Assembly (NCBI GenBank): GCA_026004675.1
Contig: BPJP01000014.1
Coordinates: 85,404 to 149,403 of the forward strand
DNA length: 64,000 bases
Direction: 5' to 3'
Source: Gemmatales bacterium
Lineage (GTDB): Bacteria > Planctomycetota > Planctomycetia > Gemmatales > Gemmataceae
The notes beneath the pieces are model-generated. The model saw only the letters and a program-made list of their open reading frames with translations. It did no database searches and was not told where the DNA came from. A program made the position numbers and the translations under genes. Below, piece after piece: positions 16,826 through 27,294 of the stretch; within the stretch, counting starts at the first letter, position 1, and every line of letters begins with the position of its first letter.

Positions 16826-19800
16826 TTACTTAAGCCGCGCCAGAGGCAAAAGGAGAACCGTGCCGTCGCTGAGAGGGACAAAAAGCTGGTTTTCGCCGAA
16901 TGGCAGCGGCGTTGCCAGTGGCGCAACATCCTTTCTTAGCCGATAACCCGACCCGAGTGGCTGGCCGGTTCGAAGGTCGATGGCGACAAGCAGCCCGGAT
17001 TGGTGGGCAATCACGAAAGCATCGTCGATGGGCAGCGGCCGGCCGACAATGGCATCGCTTTTCCGTTGGTACGTCCACACCTCTTTGCTGCTGGACTCGA
17101 CGAAACAGACGAGCTGGCATCGGTCGACGATACACCCGATGTACGGGCCGAGTTTGAGCGGACCGGCGGTCGCTTTGCCTGGAAGTTGCCAGCGGTGAAT
17201 CCGCTTCCAGCTGTGCGGCCTGGCGTCTCCTGCTTCTTGAAGCAGCCACAAATGATTGGCGGCATCCAATACGCAGACCGAAACCGTCTCGGCATGGTCT
17301 TTCAATACCAAAGGCGCCGAGGCGATGCGTGCTGGAAGCGTGCCGCGTGCCATTTCCTGCCACTCGATGCCGCCCGGCCAGCGCAAGCGCAGAAGCGACC
17401 GATCGCCATCAGTAATAAGCCAATCGGTGGCCGATAACGCGACGGCATGCCCGGCGGCGTCATCACTTTCGGCGGGCGCCCGCCACGAAGGACCTTCAAA
17501 CGACTTGCCGTCTTTCATCGACAACAAGAACAGTTTGCCGTCACGCAAGGGCAACAACAAGTTAGCTTCGTGCAGAGCCGGCTGCCCTGCCAGCGGCGGC
17601 ACCTTCGAGGAAAACTGGCTGACTTTTTCGCCTTGAACATGCCGAACGTGCAGTTTGGATGGGGTCGTGTAGATCACTGCCGCCGTTTCGCCTGGACCCT
17701 TGACAAGCCGGCAGTCTTCGAGCGGTTCGGCAAGCGGTCCGGCCAGCAGCTTCCGATACGGTTTGCGTTTGGCATCGAACAGGTGCAAAGCGCTGTTGCT
17801 TTCAGCGGCAAGAATTCGGCCGTCTAGAAACAGCGGTTCGCCAAGCAGATGAAGACCGAGTTGCCGTCGCCATAGAATCCGAGGCTGCTTCACGGAGCGG
17901 ATATCGACCGCAAGGGCCTGATGAATTCCTGTCGAATTCAACCTCGTCGCCAAATAAAGCACTTCCTCACCGATATCCACGTAAGCTTCGTGCAGTGGTT
18001 GTCCCACTTCAACGGACCAGCTCTCGACAAGACGTTGGTAGTAGCGATCGTGGTGCAGCAAACGCAGTCGGCCGTCATCAAGCAACCAGAGGTCATCTTC
18101 AACGACATGTGCGACCTGGGATCGCTGCTGGCCCGATGAAAAGGTTTTTTCAATTTGCAGGAACAACTCTTTGTCCTTGTTCCGCGGCTGCTGGATACCG
18201 AAGATGCTGAGCACCCCGGCATCCGTCATCTGGACAAATTGCTCGCCGTCGACAAATGGAGAAAACCAGGGCCAGCCGTTTACCGACCTGGTCCGCAATA
18301 ATGGCTCGGCCAGCTCGCCTGCAAGCGGCAAGCTAAAGACAGCCAGGGAGCTTTTGTCGAGACCTTCGACTTGAGAAATCACAAGCAGATCGGGCCATTC
18401 ATCAGCAGCAAGTCGCAATCGCTGGCGCTGGCCGGCTCGGCTAATAACGACAGGGGCGCCACGCAACTTGCGTTCGTCGTCCGAACAACGGATAACAGCG
18501 ATGCATTTTTTCTGTGCTGGGTCGATCGCATAGAGTTCTCCCGTTTCCGTCGGAAAGAACAAGACGCCTGTTTGGGGCTGGAAAGTTGCCCCGGAGGCGA
18601 GTGATTCGCCGATGTCATACCAGCCGAGTCGCCTGCCCGTCGCTGGTTCGATCACGTGGATCTTGCCATCTGTCGTGGCGACGTAGGCGAGATTTCGGAC
18701 CAGAAGCGATCTGCCCAAGCACGGTCCCGACAGCTTGGCGCGCCAAAAAACGGCACCGTCCGAGACCCGCCTGGCCGTGAGTGAAAATGTGTCGGTATCG
18801 GGCACCAGGACCAGTTCCGGCGTTGCCTCCGATGCGGGTAGTCGGAGAGGGAGTTCGTGGATATCGATGCCGTGCCGTGTCGTCCATAGAACATTTCCCG
18901 TGGTTTTTTCCAGGGCATACAACACGCCGCGCGCGCTGGCAAATACCACGCCGGTGCGTCCCACCGGCGGGTCGACAGCGGCTTGCAGAGGAGGAGCGAC
19001 TAACAGGGAGAACTGGGGTTCCGTTCTGGTTAGAACGCTTTCCCAGGTCGGCGGCGCCACAACGATCCAGGGAATGGCTGCGAAAACGCGAGGACCAGCC
19101 GCCAAAATGCCACTGAGTTGCCAGGTCGGCAGGGATTGTTGTTTCTCGTTGGCATGCCAGCGCACCAGACGGCGGCGACTGGCGTGAATGTCACGCAACA
19201 ATGCCCGAATCTCGGGGTCGTCGGCCAGGTCGCGATACTCCGCAGCTGCCAGCGAGACCGTCCGGCTGGCATCCTGGATCATGGTGGGTGCTGGTTGAAT
19301 AAGAAAGCGTTTCAAGTCGCGTACGAGTTGCTGCCGGCGGACCACGCGAGCCACCTCGTTGCGGACTTCGGAAATTCTCTTTGAAATGATTTTCAGTTTT
19401 TCGTGCTGACTTTTGTCATATTGTCGCACTCGTGCTGCCGCGAGTTCCGCCAGGTCGAGCAATTCGGGCTGGTGTCGCTGCCTGGCTGCCGCCGCCAGAT
19501 CCTCGGCCAACTTCAAATAGGCGGCCGCGAGTTTCTTCCCGTTGGTTGTCAACAAGTCGCTGCCTTGGTGCACGCGCTCAAATGAACGCAACCCCTCCAG
19601 TCCTTCTACCGGATTCGCCTGAATCTGGTGAATGTGGTCGAACAAGTCGCTCAAATCAGCCAGAAACTGGTAGGTTCCGACTTTGTCGCTTTCGGGAAAG
19701 CGCTGGGCCAGCCGACGAAACTGAAGCGCAGCCGCCGCAAAACGGTTTTCCTTGAAATCACGATACGCTTCTGCATAAATGCGATGCTCTTCTCCTTCGA

Positions 19801-20566
19801 CAATCCCTAAGGCAGTCCAGGCAATGGTGCCGATACCGATCGCGAGAACGGCGATCAAGGCAACGGTGACTTGCCGAGCACGTCGCCCTCTCGACCCGGC
19901 CGGTTGCTCCACATGGTGGTCGGAGTCGCCATCGCTAACGCGGTCCTTCGTCTGTGCAGCTGGTTGTTCCCATGGGAAACCACCTTCGAAGGGGGTTGAC
20001 GCGGGCGTGAAAGCGGACGCTGCCGGCTGTTGTCGAACGGGCGGCGGAGCGGCTTGCCAGCTATGCTCAGGACGAATCGGGCCCCGATCATCCACCGTTG
20101 GCGACGGGGCGGAAGCTTGCTGTTTGGGTTGAACCTTTGCTGACGGCTGGGGAGCCTTGTCCCCTGTTTGTTTCGGTTGCCGAACCGGAGGAGGCGCCGA
20201 TACCCATTCTGGTACCGCCTTCGCTTGCGAGGTTTGGCCCACCATCGGTACCGGCGGCAGAGGCGCTTGCCGCAGGTCATCGTCGGCGGGCACACTCTCT
20301 CGTTTCGGCCTTTCGCTTGGAGGTTCGTTCGCCGGCTGCGCTGGCAACAAGGGGACGATTTCGCCAACCGTGCCACTCGTCGAATCAGCAGGAGCGTCCT
20401 GGTTCAAAGGCGTCCCGCTTTGCTCGGCGGCCGCTCCCTCGTTAGAGGGACGCACTTCAAAGACGGCCCGGCAATGCGAATTCGGGCAACGAATCCGCTG
20501 TCCGATCAGCGACGGATCGAGATGGTATTCCGTCTCGCAATGGGGGCAGCGGACATCGATCTCCAC
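16826..20566 (-). CDS. Large PQQ-type beta-propeller membrane protein with N-terminal zinc ribbon
   Basis: A 1246-residue protein. The GTG at 20566 has GGAGGA 9 bases upstream. Residues 7-34 form a zinc-ribbon (CPHCETEYHLDPSLIGQRIRC, then HC), similar to the MJ0042-type finger. A long Pro/Gln/Ala-rich linker (residues about 40-220) leads to one transmembrane helix (TVALIAVLAIGIGTIAWTA, around residue 235). After an alpha-helical TPR-like segment (FKENRFAAAALQFRRLAQRF), the remaining ~750 residues contain repeated PQQ-like blades (GVLYALEKTTGNVLWTTRHG, GKIHVIEPATGRRLGWY, LVAIDLRTGQPLG). The ribbon and linker would face the cytoplasm and the propeller the periplasm. Planctomycetes carry many such proteins of unknown role; the propeller may bind protein partners rather than PQQ. 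It diverges from the metallopeptidase gene. Confidence 0.83.
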   Translation of the reverse strand: MEIDVRCPHCETEYHLDPSLIGQRIRCPNSHCRAVFEVRPSNEGAAAEQSGTPLNQDAPADSTSGTVGEIVPLLPAQPANEPPSERPKRESVPADDDLRQAPLPPVPMVGQTSQAKAVPEWVSAPPPVRQPKQTGDKAPQPSAKVQPKQQASAPSPTVDDRGPIRPEHSWQAAPPPVRQQPAASAFTPASTPFEGGFPWEQPAAQTKDRVSDGDSDHHVEQPAGSRGRRARQVTVALIAVLAIGIGTIAWTALGIVEGEEHRIYAEAYRDFKENRFAAAALQFRRLAQRFPESDKVGTYQFLADLSDLFDHIHQIQANPVEGLEGLRSFERVHQGSDLLTTNGKKLAAAYLKLAEDLAAAARQRHQPELLDLAELAAARVRQYDKSQHEKLKIISKRISEVRNEVARVVRRQQLVRDLKRFLIQPAPTMIQDASRTVSLAAAEYRDLADDPEIRALLRDIHASRRRLVRWHANEKQQSLPTWQLSGILAAGPRVFAAIPWIVVAPPTWESVLTRTEPQFSLLVAPPLQAAVDPPVGRTGVVFASARGVLYALEKTTGNVLWTTRHGIDIHELPLRLPASEATPELVLVPDTDTFSLTARRVSDGAVFWRAKLSGPCLGRSLLVRNLAYVATTDGKIHVIEPATGRRLGWYDIGESLASGATFQPQTGVLFFPTETGELYAIDPAQKKCIAVIRCSDDERKLRGAPVVISRAGQRQRLRLAADEWPDLLVISQVEGLDKSSLAVFSLPLAGELAEPLLRTRSVNGWPWFSPFVDGEQFVQMTDAGVLSIFGIQQPRNKDKELFLQIEKTFSSGQQRSQVAHVVEDDLWLLDDGRLRLLHHDRYYQRLVESWSVEVGQPLHEAYVDIGEEVLYLATRLNSTGIHQALAVDIRSVKQPRILWRRQLGLHLLGEPLFLDGRILAAESNSALHLFDAKRKPYRKLLAGPLAEPLEDCRLVKGPGETAAVIYTTPSKLHVRHVQGEKVSQFSSKVPPLAGQPALHEANLLLPLRDGKLFLLSMKDGKSFEGPSWRAPAESDDAAGHAVALSATDWLITDGDRSLLRLRWPGGIEWQEMARGTLPARIASAPLVLKDHAETVSVCVLDAANHLWLLQEAGDARPHSWKRIHRWQLPGKATAGPLKLGPYIGCIVDRCQLVCFVESSSKEVWTYQRKSDAIVGRPLPIDDAFVIAHQSGLLVAIDLRTGQPLGSGYRLRKDVAPLATPLPFGENQLFVPLSDGTVLLLPLARLK

Positions 20567-20777
20567 GAGGTCTTTCCTCCTCTGACTCGGCGATGGGCGT
20601 CTATGCCTACTAGTCTATTTAACCATAGTTTGGAACCAGACGAAATTGCCTTCGGCCAAAGTAAGCGAGGATTGCCTGCGGCAAACAGAAAAAACAGCGG
20701 ATGGTCATGCTTGCGTTTTCTCAGGACGGGGTTTAACGTTGAAGAAGTGACCCCTGGGCGTTGCTGGGAACAACACA

Positions 20778-23585
20778 ATGAAGCGCATCGGTTTGCTGTT
20801 GGTGGTCGTTTTGTTGTCGTCGCGGGTGGGGGCGGCTACGCTCGACGAAGCGCGAACCCGCTGGCTCAAAGGCAATTATGAAGAAGCCCGAGAATTATAT
20901 GAGCAATTGGCTAAGAACGCGAAATATCGCGCCTCCGCTACCGTCGGCATCAGCCGAACCTGGCAAAGCCAAGGCGACTACGATAAGGCTCTCAAGGTTG
21001 TCGACGACGCCCTCGAGCTTCTGACCAAGGATGCATCTCTGCTGGCCAGGCGGGCCGAGCTTCTCTATTTGCGTGGCCGGTGGGATGAGGCGGAAAAAGC
21101 CGCTAACCAGGCCATCAAGCTCGCCAATGCCCAATTACTCGCTCGCTGGGTGCGGGCACAAATTTACCGCGATCGCGGCGAGTTTACCAAGGCCGACGAC
21201 GAATTCCGCTGGTTCGTCCGCTATTACAACGACCATGACATCGATTCGCCCGAAGATTTGTTGCTCGTCGGGTTGGCTGGTTGCGAGAACGCCCGCTGGA
21301 ACAAGCTGTCCGACCAGTTCGAATTCATTCTAAATGAAGTCTACCGCGACGCGTTGAAGCTGGACAAGAACTTCTGGCCCGCCGAATTGCACGCAGGGCT
21401 TTTGCTCTTGGAGAAATACAATCGGGCCGAAGCGATACCCGCGTTCGACAAGGCGTTGTCGATCAATCCGCGAGCGGCAGAGGCTTACGTCGGCAAAGGG
21501 ATAGCCTCGTTGCAAAAGTACGACCTGAAAAATGCCGAGCTTTTTGCCGAACAAGCACTGAAGATCAATCCCAATCTGGTCGAAGCCCTGCACCTCCGTG
21601 CCGATCTTCATTTGGCAGCTGGCGCGGTCAATCAGGCTTTGGCCAACTTGCGCAAGGCCCATGACGTCAACCCCCGCGACGAGCAGACGCTGGGCAGAAT
21701 CGCCGCCGTTTTTCTTCTGCAACGCAAACAAGGCGAATTCGACAAGATCGCCAAAAAAGTCGAATCGTTCGATCCCAAGCCCGGCGAATTCTACCGCATC
21801 GTCGGCGAAACTCTGGAGGAAAGGCGCCGCTTCCTCGAAGCGGAGAAGTTCTTCAAGCGATCGGTTGAACTCAGACCATTCCTCCCTTGGGCACGCAACC
21901 GGCTCGGTTTGCTCTATATGCGACTCGGCAAAGAAGATGTCGCCCAAAAGGTTCTCGCTGAAGCGTTCGAGGCGGATGAATTCAATGTTCGCGTCTCCAA
22001 CAGCTTGAAGGTTTTACGCCACCTGGCTAAGTACAAGACCATTAAAACCAAACATTTTCATTTGCGTTTTGACCCCGAAAACGACGCCCATCTGGCCAAA
22101 TTCATGTCCCGCTATCTGGAAGAAACCTATGACACGTTGGCTGCGGAATTCAAATACCAGCCAGCGGGTCCGATCCTGGTGGAAGTGTTCAACAACCACG
22201 AGATGTTCAGCGGGCGGACCATTGCCTTGCCCGATTTGCACACGATCGGGGCGTGCACGGGACGCGTCGTGGCGATGGTATCGCCCCGCGGCCGAGGTGT
22301 GGCCAGGCCATTCAACTGGGCGCGTGTTCTGCGCCATGAACTCGTTCATATCTTCAATCTAGAGCAGACCCGGTTCCAGGTGCCGCATTGGTTTACGGAA
22401 GGATTGGCCGTCATTAGCGAAGGGTTTCCCCGTCCGCAACTGTGGAACGACATCCTGCGCCGACGGGTTTCGACCGGCGACCTTCTCGACCTGGAGAACA
22501 TCAACCTCGCCTTCATTCGCCCACGCTCTCCTGAAGAATGGAACCTCGCCTATTGCCAGAGCCAACTATATGTCGAGTACATGAAAGAGCACTTTGGCCG
22601 ACAGACCGTTGGCGGCATGCTTCAAGCGTATGCGGACGGGTTGGATACCGACTCAGCCATCCGACAGGTCTGCCAAGTGGAAATAAAAGAATTCGAAAAA
22701 GGCTATCAAAGCTATGTAAAGAAGATCGTGCTCTCCATGGAAGGAGGCAGCGATGAGCGACCCCGAACGATTCAAGAGTTGCGTGCGGAGATTCAGAAAA
22801 AACCGGACGATCCCGACCTCGCTGCCCTTCTGGCGGAGCATTATTTACGCCGGGATAAGGCCGAAGCGCGGAAGCTGGCGGAATCCGTGTTGAAGCAGAA
22901 TCCGAATCATCCGAGAGCCTGTTATGTGAAGGCGGTCCTTTTGCGAGCAGGCGGTGAGGACCAAGAAGCCCTGAAGATGCTTCAAGCGGGATTTCGATCC
23001 GAGAAATTCGATGCCAAGCTGTATCGGTTGCTGGGGCAGATTTATTATGACAGCCGGCGTTTTGCCGAAGCGGCCGACATCTTCGAAAAGGCGCGGCAAC
23101 ACCAGCCGCACCAGAGCTACTGGCTCAATCAACTTGTTAAGGTGTATGCCCAAACCAATCGAAAAGAGAAACTAATCGAGGTTTATGAGGCGATCGTGCC
23201 GATGGATGCTGACGACCTCGACAGCCGAAAGGAACTGGCTCGACTCTTGCTTGAGACGGGCCAGCCGCAAAAAGCGGTTCGCTATGCGTGGCAAGCGCTG
23301 GAAATCGACGTATTGGATCCGGCCGTCCAACTGGCCTACGGCCAAGGATTGTTAGGCGTCAAGAGATTTGCTGACGCGGTCGAACCACTGGAACTGGCAG
23401 CAACGCTGTACGATCGGTCCAGCAAAACCGCGCAGGCGAACGACGCGCGCGTGGCATTGGCGAGAGCTTATATGGGACTCAAACAAAAAGACAAAGCTAT
23501 CCAGATCGTCGTGCGTGTGCTGGCGCGAGATCCCGACCATCTCGAAGCGAAAAAACTGCAAAAAGAACTGGAGAAAATGCCATGA
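20778..23585 (+). CDS. Secreted TPR protein with peptidase-MA-like metalloprotease domain
   Basis: A 935-residue protein with signal peptide (MKRIGLLLVVVLLSSRVGA) followed by at least eight TPR-type helix pairs (for example EEARELYEQLAKNAKYRASA, AEAYVGKGIASLQKYDLKNA) up to residue about 410. A gluzincin-type protease domain follows: HELVHIFN (HExxH, near residue 518) with the third ligand in HWFTEGLAVISEG. A second block of TPRs fills the C-terminal third (EARKLAESVLKQNPNHPRAC, AVRYAWQALEIDVLDPAVQL). The combination fits the planctomycete peptidase MA family with flanking TPRs, which presumably select or dock the substrate. GGGAA lies about 10 bases before the ATG. It is transcribed away from the PQQ-type gene. 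Confidence 0.86.
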   Translation: MKRIGLLLVVVLLSSRVGAATLDEARTRWLKGNYEEARELYEQLAKNAKYRASATVGISRTWQSQGDYDKALKVVDDALELLTKDASLLARRAELLYLRGRWDEAEKAANQAIKLANAQLLARWVRAQIYRDRGEFTKADDEFRWFVRYYNDHDIDSPEDLLLVGLAGCENARWNKLSDQFEFILNEVYRDALKLDKNFWPAELHAGLLLLEKYNRAEAIPAFDKALSINPRAAEAYVGKGIASLQKYDLKNAELFAEQALKINPNLVEALHLRADLHLAAGAVNQALANLRKAHDVNPRDEQTLGRIAAVFLLQRKQGEFDKIAKKVESFDPKPGEFYRIVGETLEERRRFLEAEKFFKRSVELRPFLPWARNRLGLLYMRLGKEDVAQKVLAEAFEADEFNVRVSNSLKVLRHLAKYKTIKTKHFHLRFDPENDAHLAKFMSRYLEETYDTLAAEFKYQPAGPILVEVFNNHEMFSGRTIALPDLHTIGACTGRVVAMVSPRGRGVARPFNWARVLRHELVHIFNLEQTRFQVPHWFTEGLAVISEGFPRPQLWNDILRRRVSTGDLLDLENINLAFIRPRSPEEWNLAYCQSQLYVEYMKEHFGRQTVGGMLQAYADGLDTDSAIRQVCQVEIKEFEKGYQSYVKKIVLSMEGGSDERPRTIQELRAEIQKKPDDPDLAALLAEHYLRRDKAEARKLAESVLKQNPNHPRACYVKAVLLRAGGEDQEALKMLQAGFRSEKFDAKLYRLLGQIYYDSRRFAEAADIFEKARQHQPHQSYWLNQLVKVYAQTNRKEKLIEVYEAIVPMDADDLDSRKELARLLLETGQPQKAVRYAWQALEIDVLDPAVQLAYGQGLLGVKRFADAVEPLELAATLYDRSSKTAQANDARVALARAYMGLKQKDKAIQIVVRVLARDPDHLEAKKLQKELEKMP

Positions 23586-23677
23586 CGCCCGATCAAGCGA
23601 AATCGTCGAGGCCGCGGCACTCCTTTTGCGCGGTTCGGGCGGTACAATGGTGTCAGAAGATAAGCTGAAAGCGAGAG

Positions 23678-23989
23678 ATGTTGATGCCGTTTACTTTGCG
23701 CCAGCTTCAGCAAATCATCCATGAAACATATGGGGCGCGGGATCGCCAGCGCGGCATCGAAGGAACGTTCATGTGGTTCATGGAAGAAGTCGGTGAACTC
23801 TCTGGTGCCCTGCGGTCTGGCAAGCCTGCAGAGCGGGCTGGCGAATTTGCCGATGTCCTCGCCTGGCTGGCAACTTTGGCCAACAATGCAGGGGTCGATC
23901 TGGAAGCGGCAGTACAAGAGAAATATGGCAAAGGCTGTCCAGGGTGCGGCCAGATTCCCTGCAGCTGTGCAAAAGCGGAAAAACCATGA
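23678..23989 (+). CDS. MazG-like nucleotide pyrophosphohydrolase with Cys-rich tail
   Basis: A 103-residue all-alpha NTP pyrophosphatase domain. The metal-binding motif is FMWFMEEVGELSGAL (E-E-x-x-E) with EFADVLAWLATLANNAGVDL (E-x-x-D) after it, which is the MazG fold signature. Such enzymes hydrolyse (d)NTPs to monophosphate and pyrophosphate, as house-cleaning or in stress control. After the core comes KYGKGCPGCGQIPCSC, a compact cysteine cluster of C-x2-C-x4-C-x-C form, which could bind zinc; the same tail is known from MazG-like proteins of other prokaryotes. The stop overlaps the ATG of the next gene (ATGA), so the two are translationally coupled. Confidence 0.85.
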   Translation: MLMPFTLRQLQQIIHETYGARDRQRGIEGTFMWFMEEVGELSGALRSGKPAERAGEFADVLAWLATLANNAGVDLEAAVQEKYGKGCPGCGQIPCSCAKAEKP

Positions 23990-26301
23990 AATCCATTCGC
24001 TTTTCGATCCTGCGGTTTCCTGTTGTCTTGCTCGCAGCGGTTTACCTCGCGCTCTTTTCTGCAGCCTCTCCTTGCGTTGCGCAGGAGGTGCGACAAACAA
24101 AAATCACAGACGTTCGCGTCGGTTTTCCTGGCGGTGCCGACCAACTTGACATGAGCCGCCGATTGCTTTACCGCCCTGGCCAATGGACCCCTGTCTACGT
24201 CGATATCGAGGTCGGCGATAAAAGCCTCAATCGAGCCAGGCTTACCGTGACGTCGACTGACAGCGATGGCGTCGAAGGTGATTACAGCGTGGTCTTTTCC
24301 GCGGTACAGCGCGAATCGCTCACTGTTCTCGCTTACGCCCGACCAAGCGGCAACTCCACCAACGTGACTATCACCATCACTAGTCCGGATGAAACCGTCA
24401 AGAAATCAGTCTATATCTCGGGACTGCATACCCTGGATGATTATCTCTTCCTGTTTCTGGATCATTCGCTGCCCGGTTTTCGCCAGGCGCTGCAAAAGCA
24501 GCAGAGCATTCGCGTTGGAGAGGGAGAGGGGATCGTTGCTTTGTCGATGACACAGGCATCCACTGCCTGGTTGCAGAGTGCTTCCACTCTCCCCGACGAG
24601 TGGTTCGCATATGAAGCTGTGGACCTGATGGTATTGCTAACGTCGAATCCCGACTTCGTCAAAGACTTGATCAACCCTGCGAGAAAAAAACAGCAGCAGG
24701 CCATTTCGGACTGGGTGCGGCGCGGGGGCCGGCTGGTTTTTTCGACCGGACTCAACCACGACCTGGCTGCCGCTTTATTGGCATTGCTCTTCCCCGACGC
24801 CACCGTCGATATCGGCACGGGCACTCATCAATTCCAAACTCTCGACGGCGTTTCTCGCTGGGTCAATACCTTGAACGACTTCTCCCTGCCGGGAAACAAG
24901 CCCATCGAAACCGCCAAGTTGAAGATCAATGGGCCGCATGTCGAAATCCTGATCAGCGAAAACAATCGCCCCTTGTTCGTACGCATGCCTTATGGCATGG
25001 GGCAGGTCCTTATCAGCGCCTTCGACCTGGATCGACCTCCACTCAGCAAATGGCAAGACCAAATGCAATTCTGGAGGAAACTTCAGTCGGTTGTCGGCGT
25101 TCCGCTCGAACGAGGTAGCGGGATCAATCGCGTCGACATGGCCAGCAACTTGCGCGACCGACTGGAATTCTTCTCTGATGTCACGAATATTTCGTTTGGC
25201 TGGGTGGCTCTTTTCATTTTTGTCTACATTCTGGTCGTCGGACCGATCGATTATTTGTTTTTGAAAAACGTCGTCAAGCGGCTCGAGCTGACATGGCTGA
25301 CGTTTCCGACTGTGGTAGTCGCCGTCAGTGCCGCCGCATTTTTCACAGCTTATTGGCTCAAGGGAGATCAACTCCTAATTAACAAGATCGATCTCGTCGA
25401 TATTGCAGTGGACGACGGCAGGTCCTATGGTCAAAGTTGGTTTACGCTTTTCAGCCCGCGGATTCAGAATTACACCATTGGCATCGAACCGTCGTCGCCC
25501 ACGTGGACAGAAGAAGGCAAAGAGGCGGACACTTCGGTCGTCGTCAATTGGCTCGGTCGACCCGATTATCATTACGGCGGTCTGGGCAGAAATCGCTCCC
25601 CCAGCCTGTTCCGCCGTTCCTATGTATACGCCAACCATCTCCGCGGGTTGATCGGTGTGCCGATCCAGGTGTGGGACACCAAGTCGTTCACCGCCAGTTG
25701 GGAAGCTCCTTCGGCGCCGGGAAAAATCGAAGGAAAATTTCGAATGGTTCCTGGCCTCGACCTGGTCGAAGGCACCCTCACGAATCGATTGCCCGTCGAC
25801 TTCGAATGGGCGGTTTTGGCCTATGGACAAGACAGAAACCAGGCCAACATCTATTCGCTGGGGCCATGGTCGGCAAACGAAACACGCCACGTTGTTCTGG
25901 GGAAGTTGCCGTCAATGAGAATTCTCGACTGGTCCCCTCTGCAAACGGAGGGTGGTTTTGTCGATCCTCGGTGGCGCCACCCGACGGAAGTGGATACCGA
26001 TGATCTAATGAGGCGATTAACTTTTTACAGTTTGTTCAGTGCCGACAAAAAAGAGGCGAATGCTTTGTATCGCTGCCTGGACCGGAGCTGGCGTTTGCGT
26101 TTGCCGGGCCAGATAATTCTGTTCGGCAAACTTCGCCAGCAGGCGGGAGAGGCCGAGACCACCAATCAAGGCGCGGCAACGACGTGCCGGTTATGGCTTG
26201 GAGCGCTTCCGGAGAAAGGAAAACAACGGCCTTTTTTGCCCGGCCGCATGACACAAACAACCTACGTACGCGTTTATTTCCCCGTTCGCCAAAGCGAATA
26301 A
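23986..26301 (+). CDS. Large membrane protein of unknown function, next to an ABC ATPase
   Basis: A 771-residue protein. I place the start at ATG 23986, which overlaps the mazG stop and begins a signal peptide (ILRFPVVLLAAVYLALFSAA). Residues about 35-380 are a secreted beta-rich region with a possible glutamine-amidotransferase-like fold (KQQQAISDWVRRGGRLVFST), then two transmembrane helices (WVALFIFVYILVVGPIDYLF and FPTVVVAVSAAAFFTAYWLK) and a second extracytoplasmic part of about 300 residues. The GPxDYLFLK turn between helices recurs in planctomycete and bacteroidete proteins linked to ABC exporters or gliding-type transporters. It is followed after 57 bases by an ABC ATPase gene, so I infer a membrane partner role. 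No permease gene is present. Confidence 0.72.
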   Translation: MKSIRFSILRFPVVLLAAVYLALFSAASPCVAQEVRQTKITDVRVGFPGGADQLDMSRRLLYRPGQWTPVYVDIEVGDKSLNRARLTVTSTDSDGVEGDYSVVFSAVQRESLTVLAYARPSGNSTNVTITITSPDETVKKSVYISGLHTLDDYLFLFLDHSLPGFRQALQKQQSIRVGEGEGIVALSMTQASTAWLQSASTLPDEWFAYEAVDLMVLLTSNPDFVKDLINPARKKQQQAISDWVRRGGRLVFSTGLNHDLAAALLALLFPDATVDIGTGTHQFQTLDGVSRWVNTLNDFSLPGNKPIETAKLKINGPHVEILISENNRPLFVRMPYGMGQVLISAFDLDRPPLSKWQDQMQFWRKLQSVVGVPLERGSGINRVDMASNLRDRLEFFSDVTNISFGWVALFIFVYILVVGPIDYLFLKNVVKRLELTWLTFPTVVVAVSAAAFFTAYWLKGDQLLINKIDLVDIAVDDGRSYGQSWFTLFSPRIQNYTIGIEPSSPTWTEEGKEADTSVVVNWLGRPDYHYGGLGRNRSPSLFRRSYVYANHLRGLIGVPIQVWDTKSFTASWEAPSAPGKIEGKFRMVPGLDLVEGTLTNRLPVDFEWAVLAYGQDRNQANIYSLGPWSANETRHVVLGKLPSMRILDWSPLQTEGGFVDPRWRHPTEVDTDDLMRRLTFYSLFSADKKEANALYRCLDRSWRLRLPGQIILFGKLRQQAGEAETTNQGAATTCRLWLGALPEKGKQRPFLPGRMTQTTYVRVYFPVRQSE

Positions 26302-26358
26302 CCCCGAGCCCGCCACCGCCGGAGCTTGGACCGTTTTCATTCGTTTGCTCGTATTGCC

Positions 26359-27294
26359 ATGATCGAAACTCGCGACCTGACGAAAATGTATGGCGATTTG
26401 TACGCCTTGGATCGTCTCAACCTCAAACTGGAAAAAGGAGACGTCTACGGATTTATCGGCCCCAATGGGGCCGGCAAAACTACCACGATGCGTATCCTGG
26501 CGACCTTGCTCAATCCCACCTGGGGCGAAGCCACCGTCTGCGGATATTCGATCTACAACGGCGCCAAGGAAATTCGCCGTCTCATGGGCTACATGCCCGA
26601 CTTCTTCGGCGTCTACGACGACATGAAAGTGATCGAGTACCTGGAGTTCTTTGCGGCGGCTTACCGTATCAAAGGACCGCAGCGGCGAAAAAAATGCGAA
26701 CAAGTTCTGGAACTGGTCGACCTCGGCTACAAGCGCGATGCTCTGGTGACCAGCTTGTCGCGAGGCATGACGCAACGCCTCGGCTTGGCGCGAGTGCTGC
26801 TGCACGAACCGCAGGTCCTGCTCCTGGACGAACCAGCCAGCGGCCTCGATCCTCGCGCCCGGATCGAAATCCGCGGCTTGCTCAAGGAACTGCGCAACAT
26901 GGGCAAGACCATTCTCGTTTCCAGTCACATCCTGCCGGAACTCGCAGACATCTGCAACAAGATCGGCATCATCGAAAAGGGCAAACTTCTCTTCAACGGC
27001 GATGTCCAGTCCGCTATCCGCCAGGTTCAGCAAAACACCATCATGAGCGTCCGCGCTGGCGGCGGCCAGAATTTTCTCGTCAAGGAGCTTTTGGAAAAAC
27101 ACGAAAACGTTCTCAGTGTGGATTACATCGAGGACGAGGATCGACTGCGCGTCACCCTCAAAGAGGGAATCGAAGACGGTTCCTTCATCGCGGATATCAT
27201 GGTGCAGAACGGCTACAAAGTCGCCATGCTGACTGCCGAAGAGGTCGACCTGGAAGACGTTTTCATGGGTATCACTAAGGGAATCACAAACTGA
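26359..27294 (+). CDS. ABC transporter ATP-binding protein
   Basis: A 311-residue ABC ATPase of the CcmA/NatA (ABC-2 exporter) group. Walker A is GPNGAGKTTT at residues about 36-45, the Q-loop region follows (MGYMPDFFGVYDD), the signature is SLSRGMTQRLGLARVL (divergent from LSGGQ, as usual in this group), Walker B is VLLLDEPASGLDP, and the H-loop is VSSHI. The C-terminal extension (residues about 230-311) is typical of ABC-2 ATPases. The partner permease is not encoded here; the preceding membrane protein may serve or accompany it. The ATG at 26359 begins at the family start (MIETRDLTKMYG); a TTG at 26326 would add 11 residues without support. Confidence 0.92.
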   Translation: MIETRDLTKMYGDLYALDRLNLKLEKGDVYGFIGPNGAGKTTTMRILATLLNPTWGEATVCGYSIYNGAKEIRRLMGYMPDFFGVYDDMKVIEYLEFFAAAYRIKGPQRRKKCEQVLELVDLGYKRDALVTSLSRGMTQRLGLARVLLHEPQVLLLDEPASGLDPRARIEIRGLLKELRNMGKTILVSSHILPELADICNKIGIIEKGKLLFNGDVQSAIRQVQQNTIMSVRAGGGQNFLVKELLEKHENVLSVDYIEDEDRLRVTLKEGIEDGSFIADIMVQNGYKVAMLTAEEVDLEDVFMGITKGITN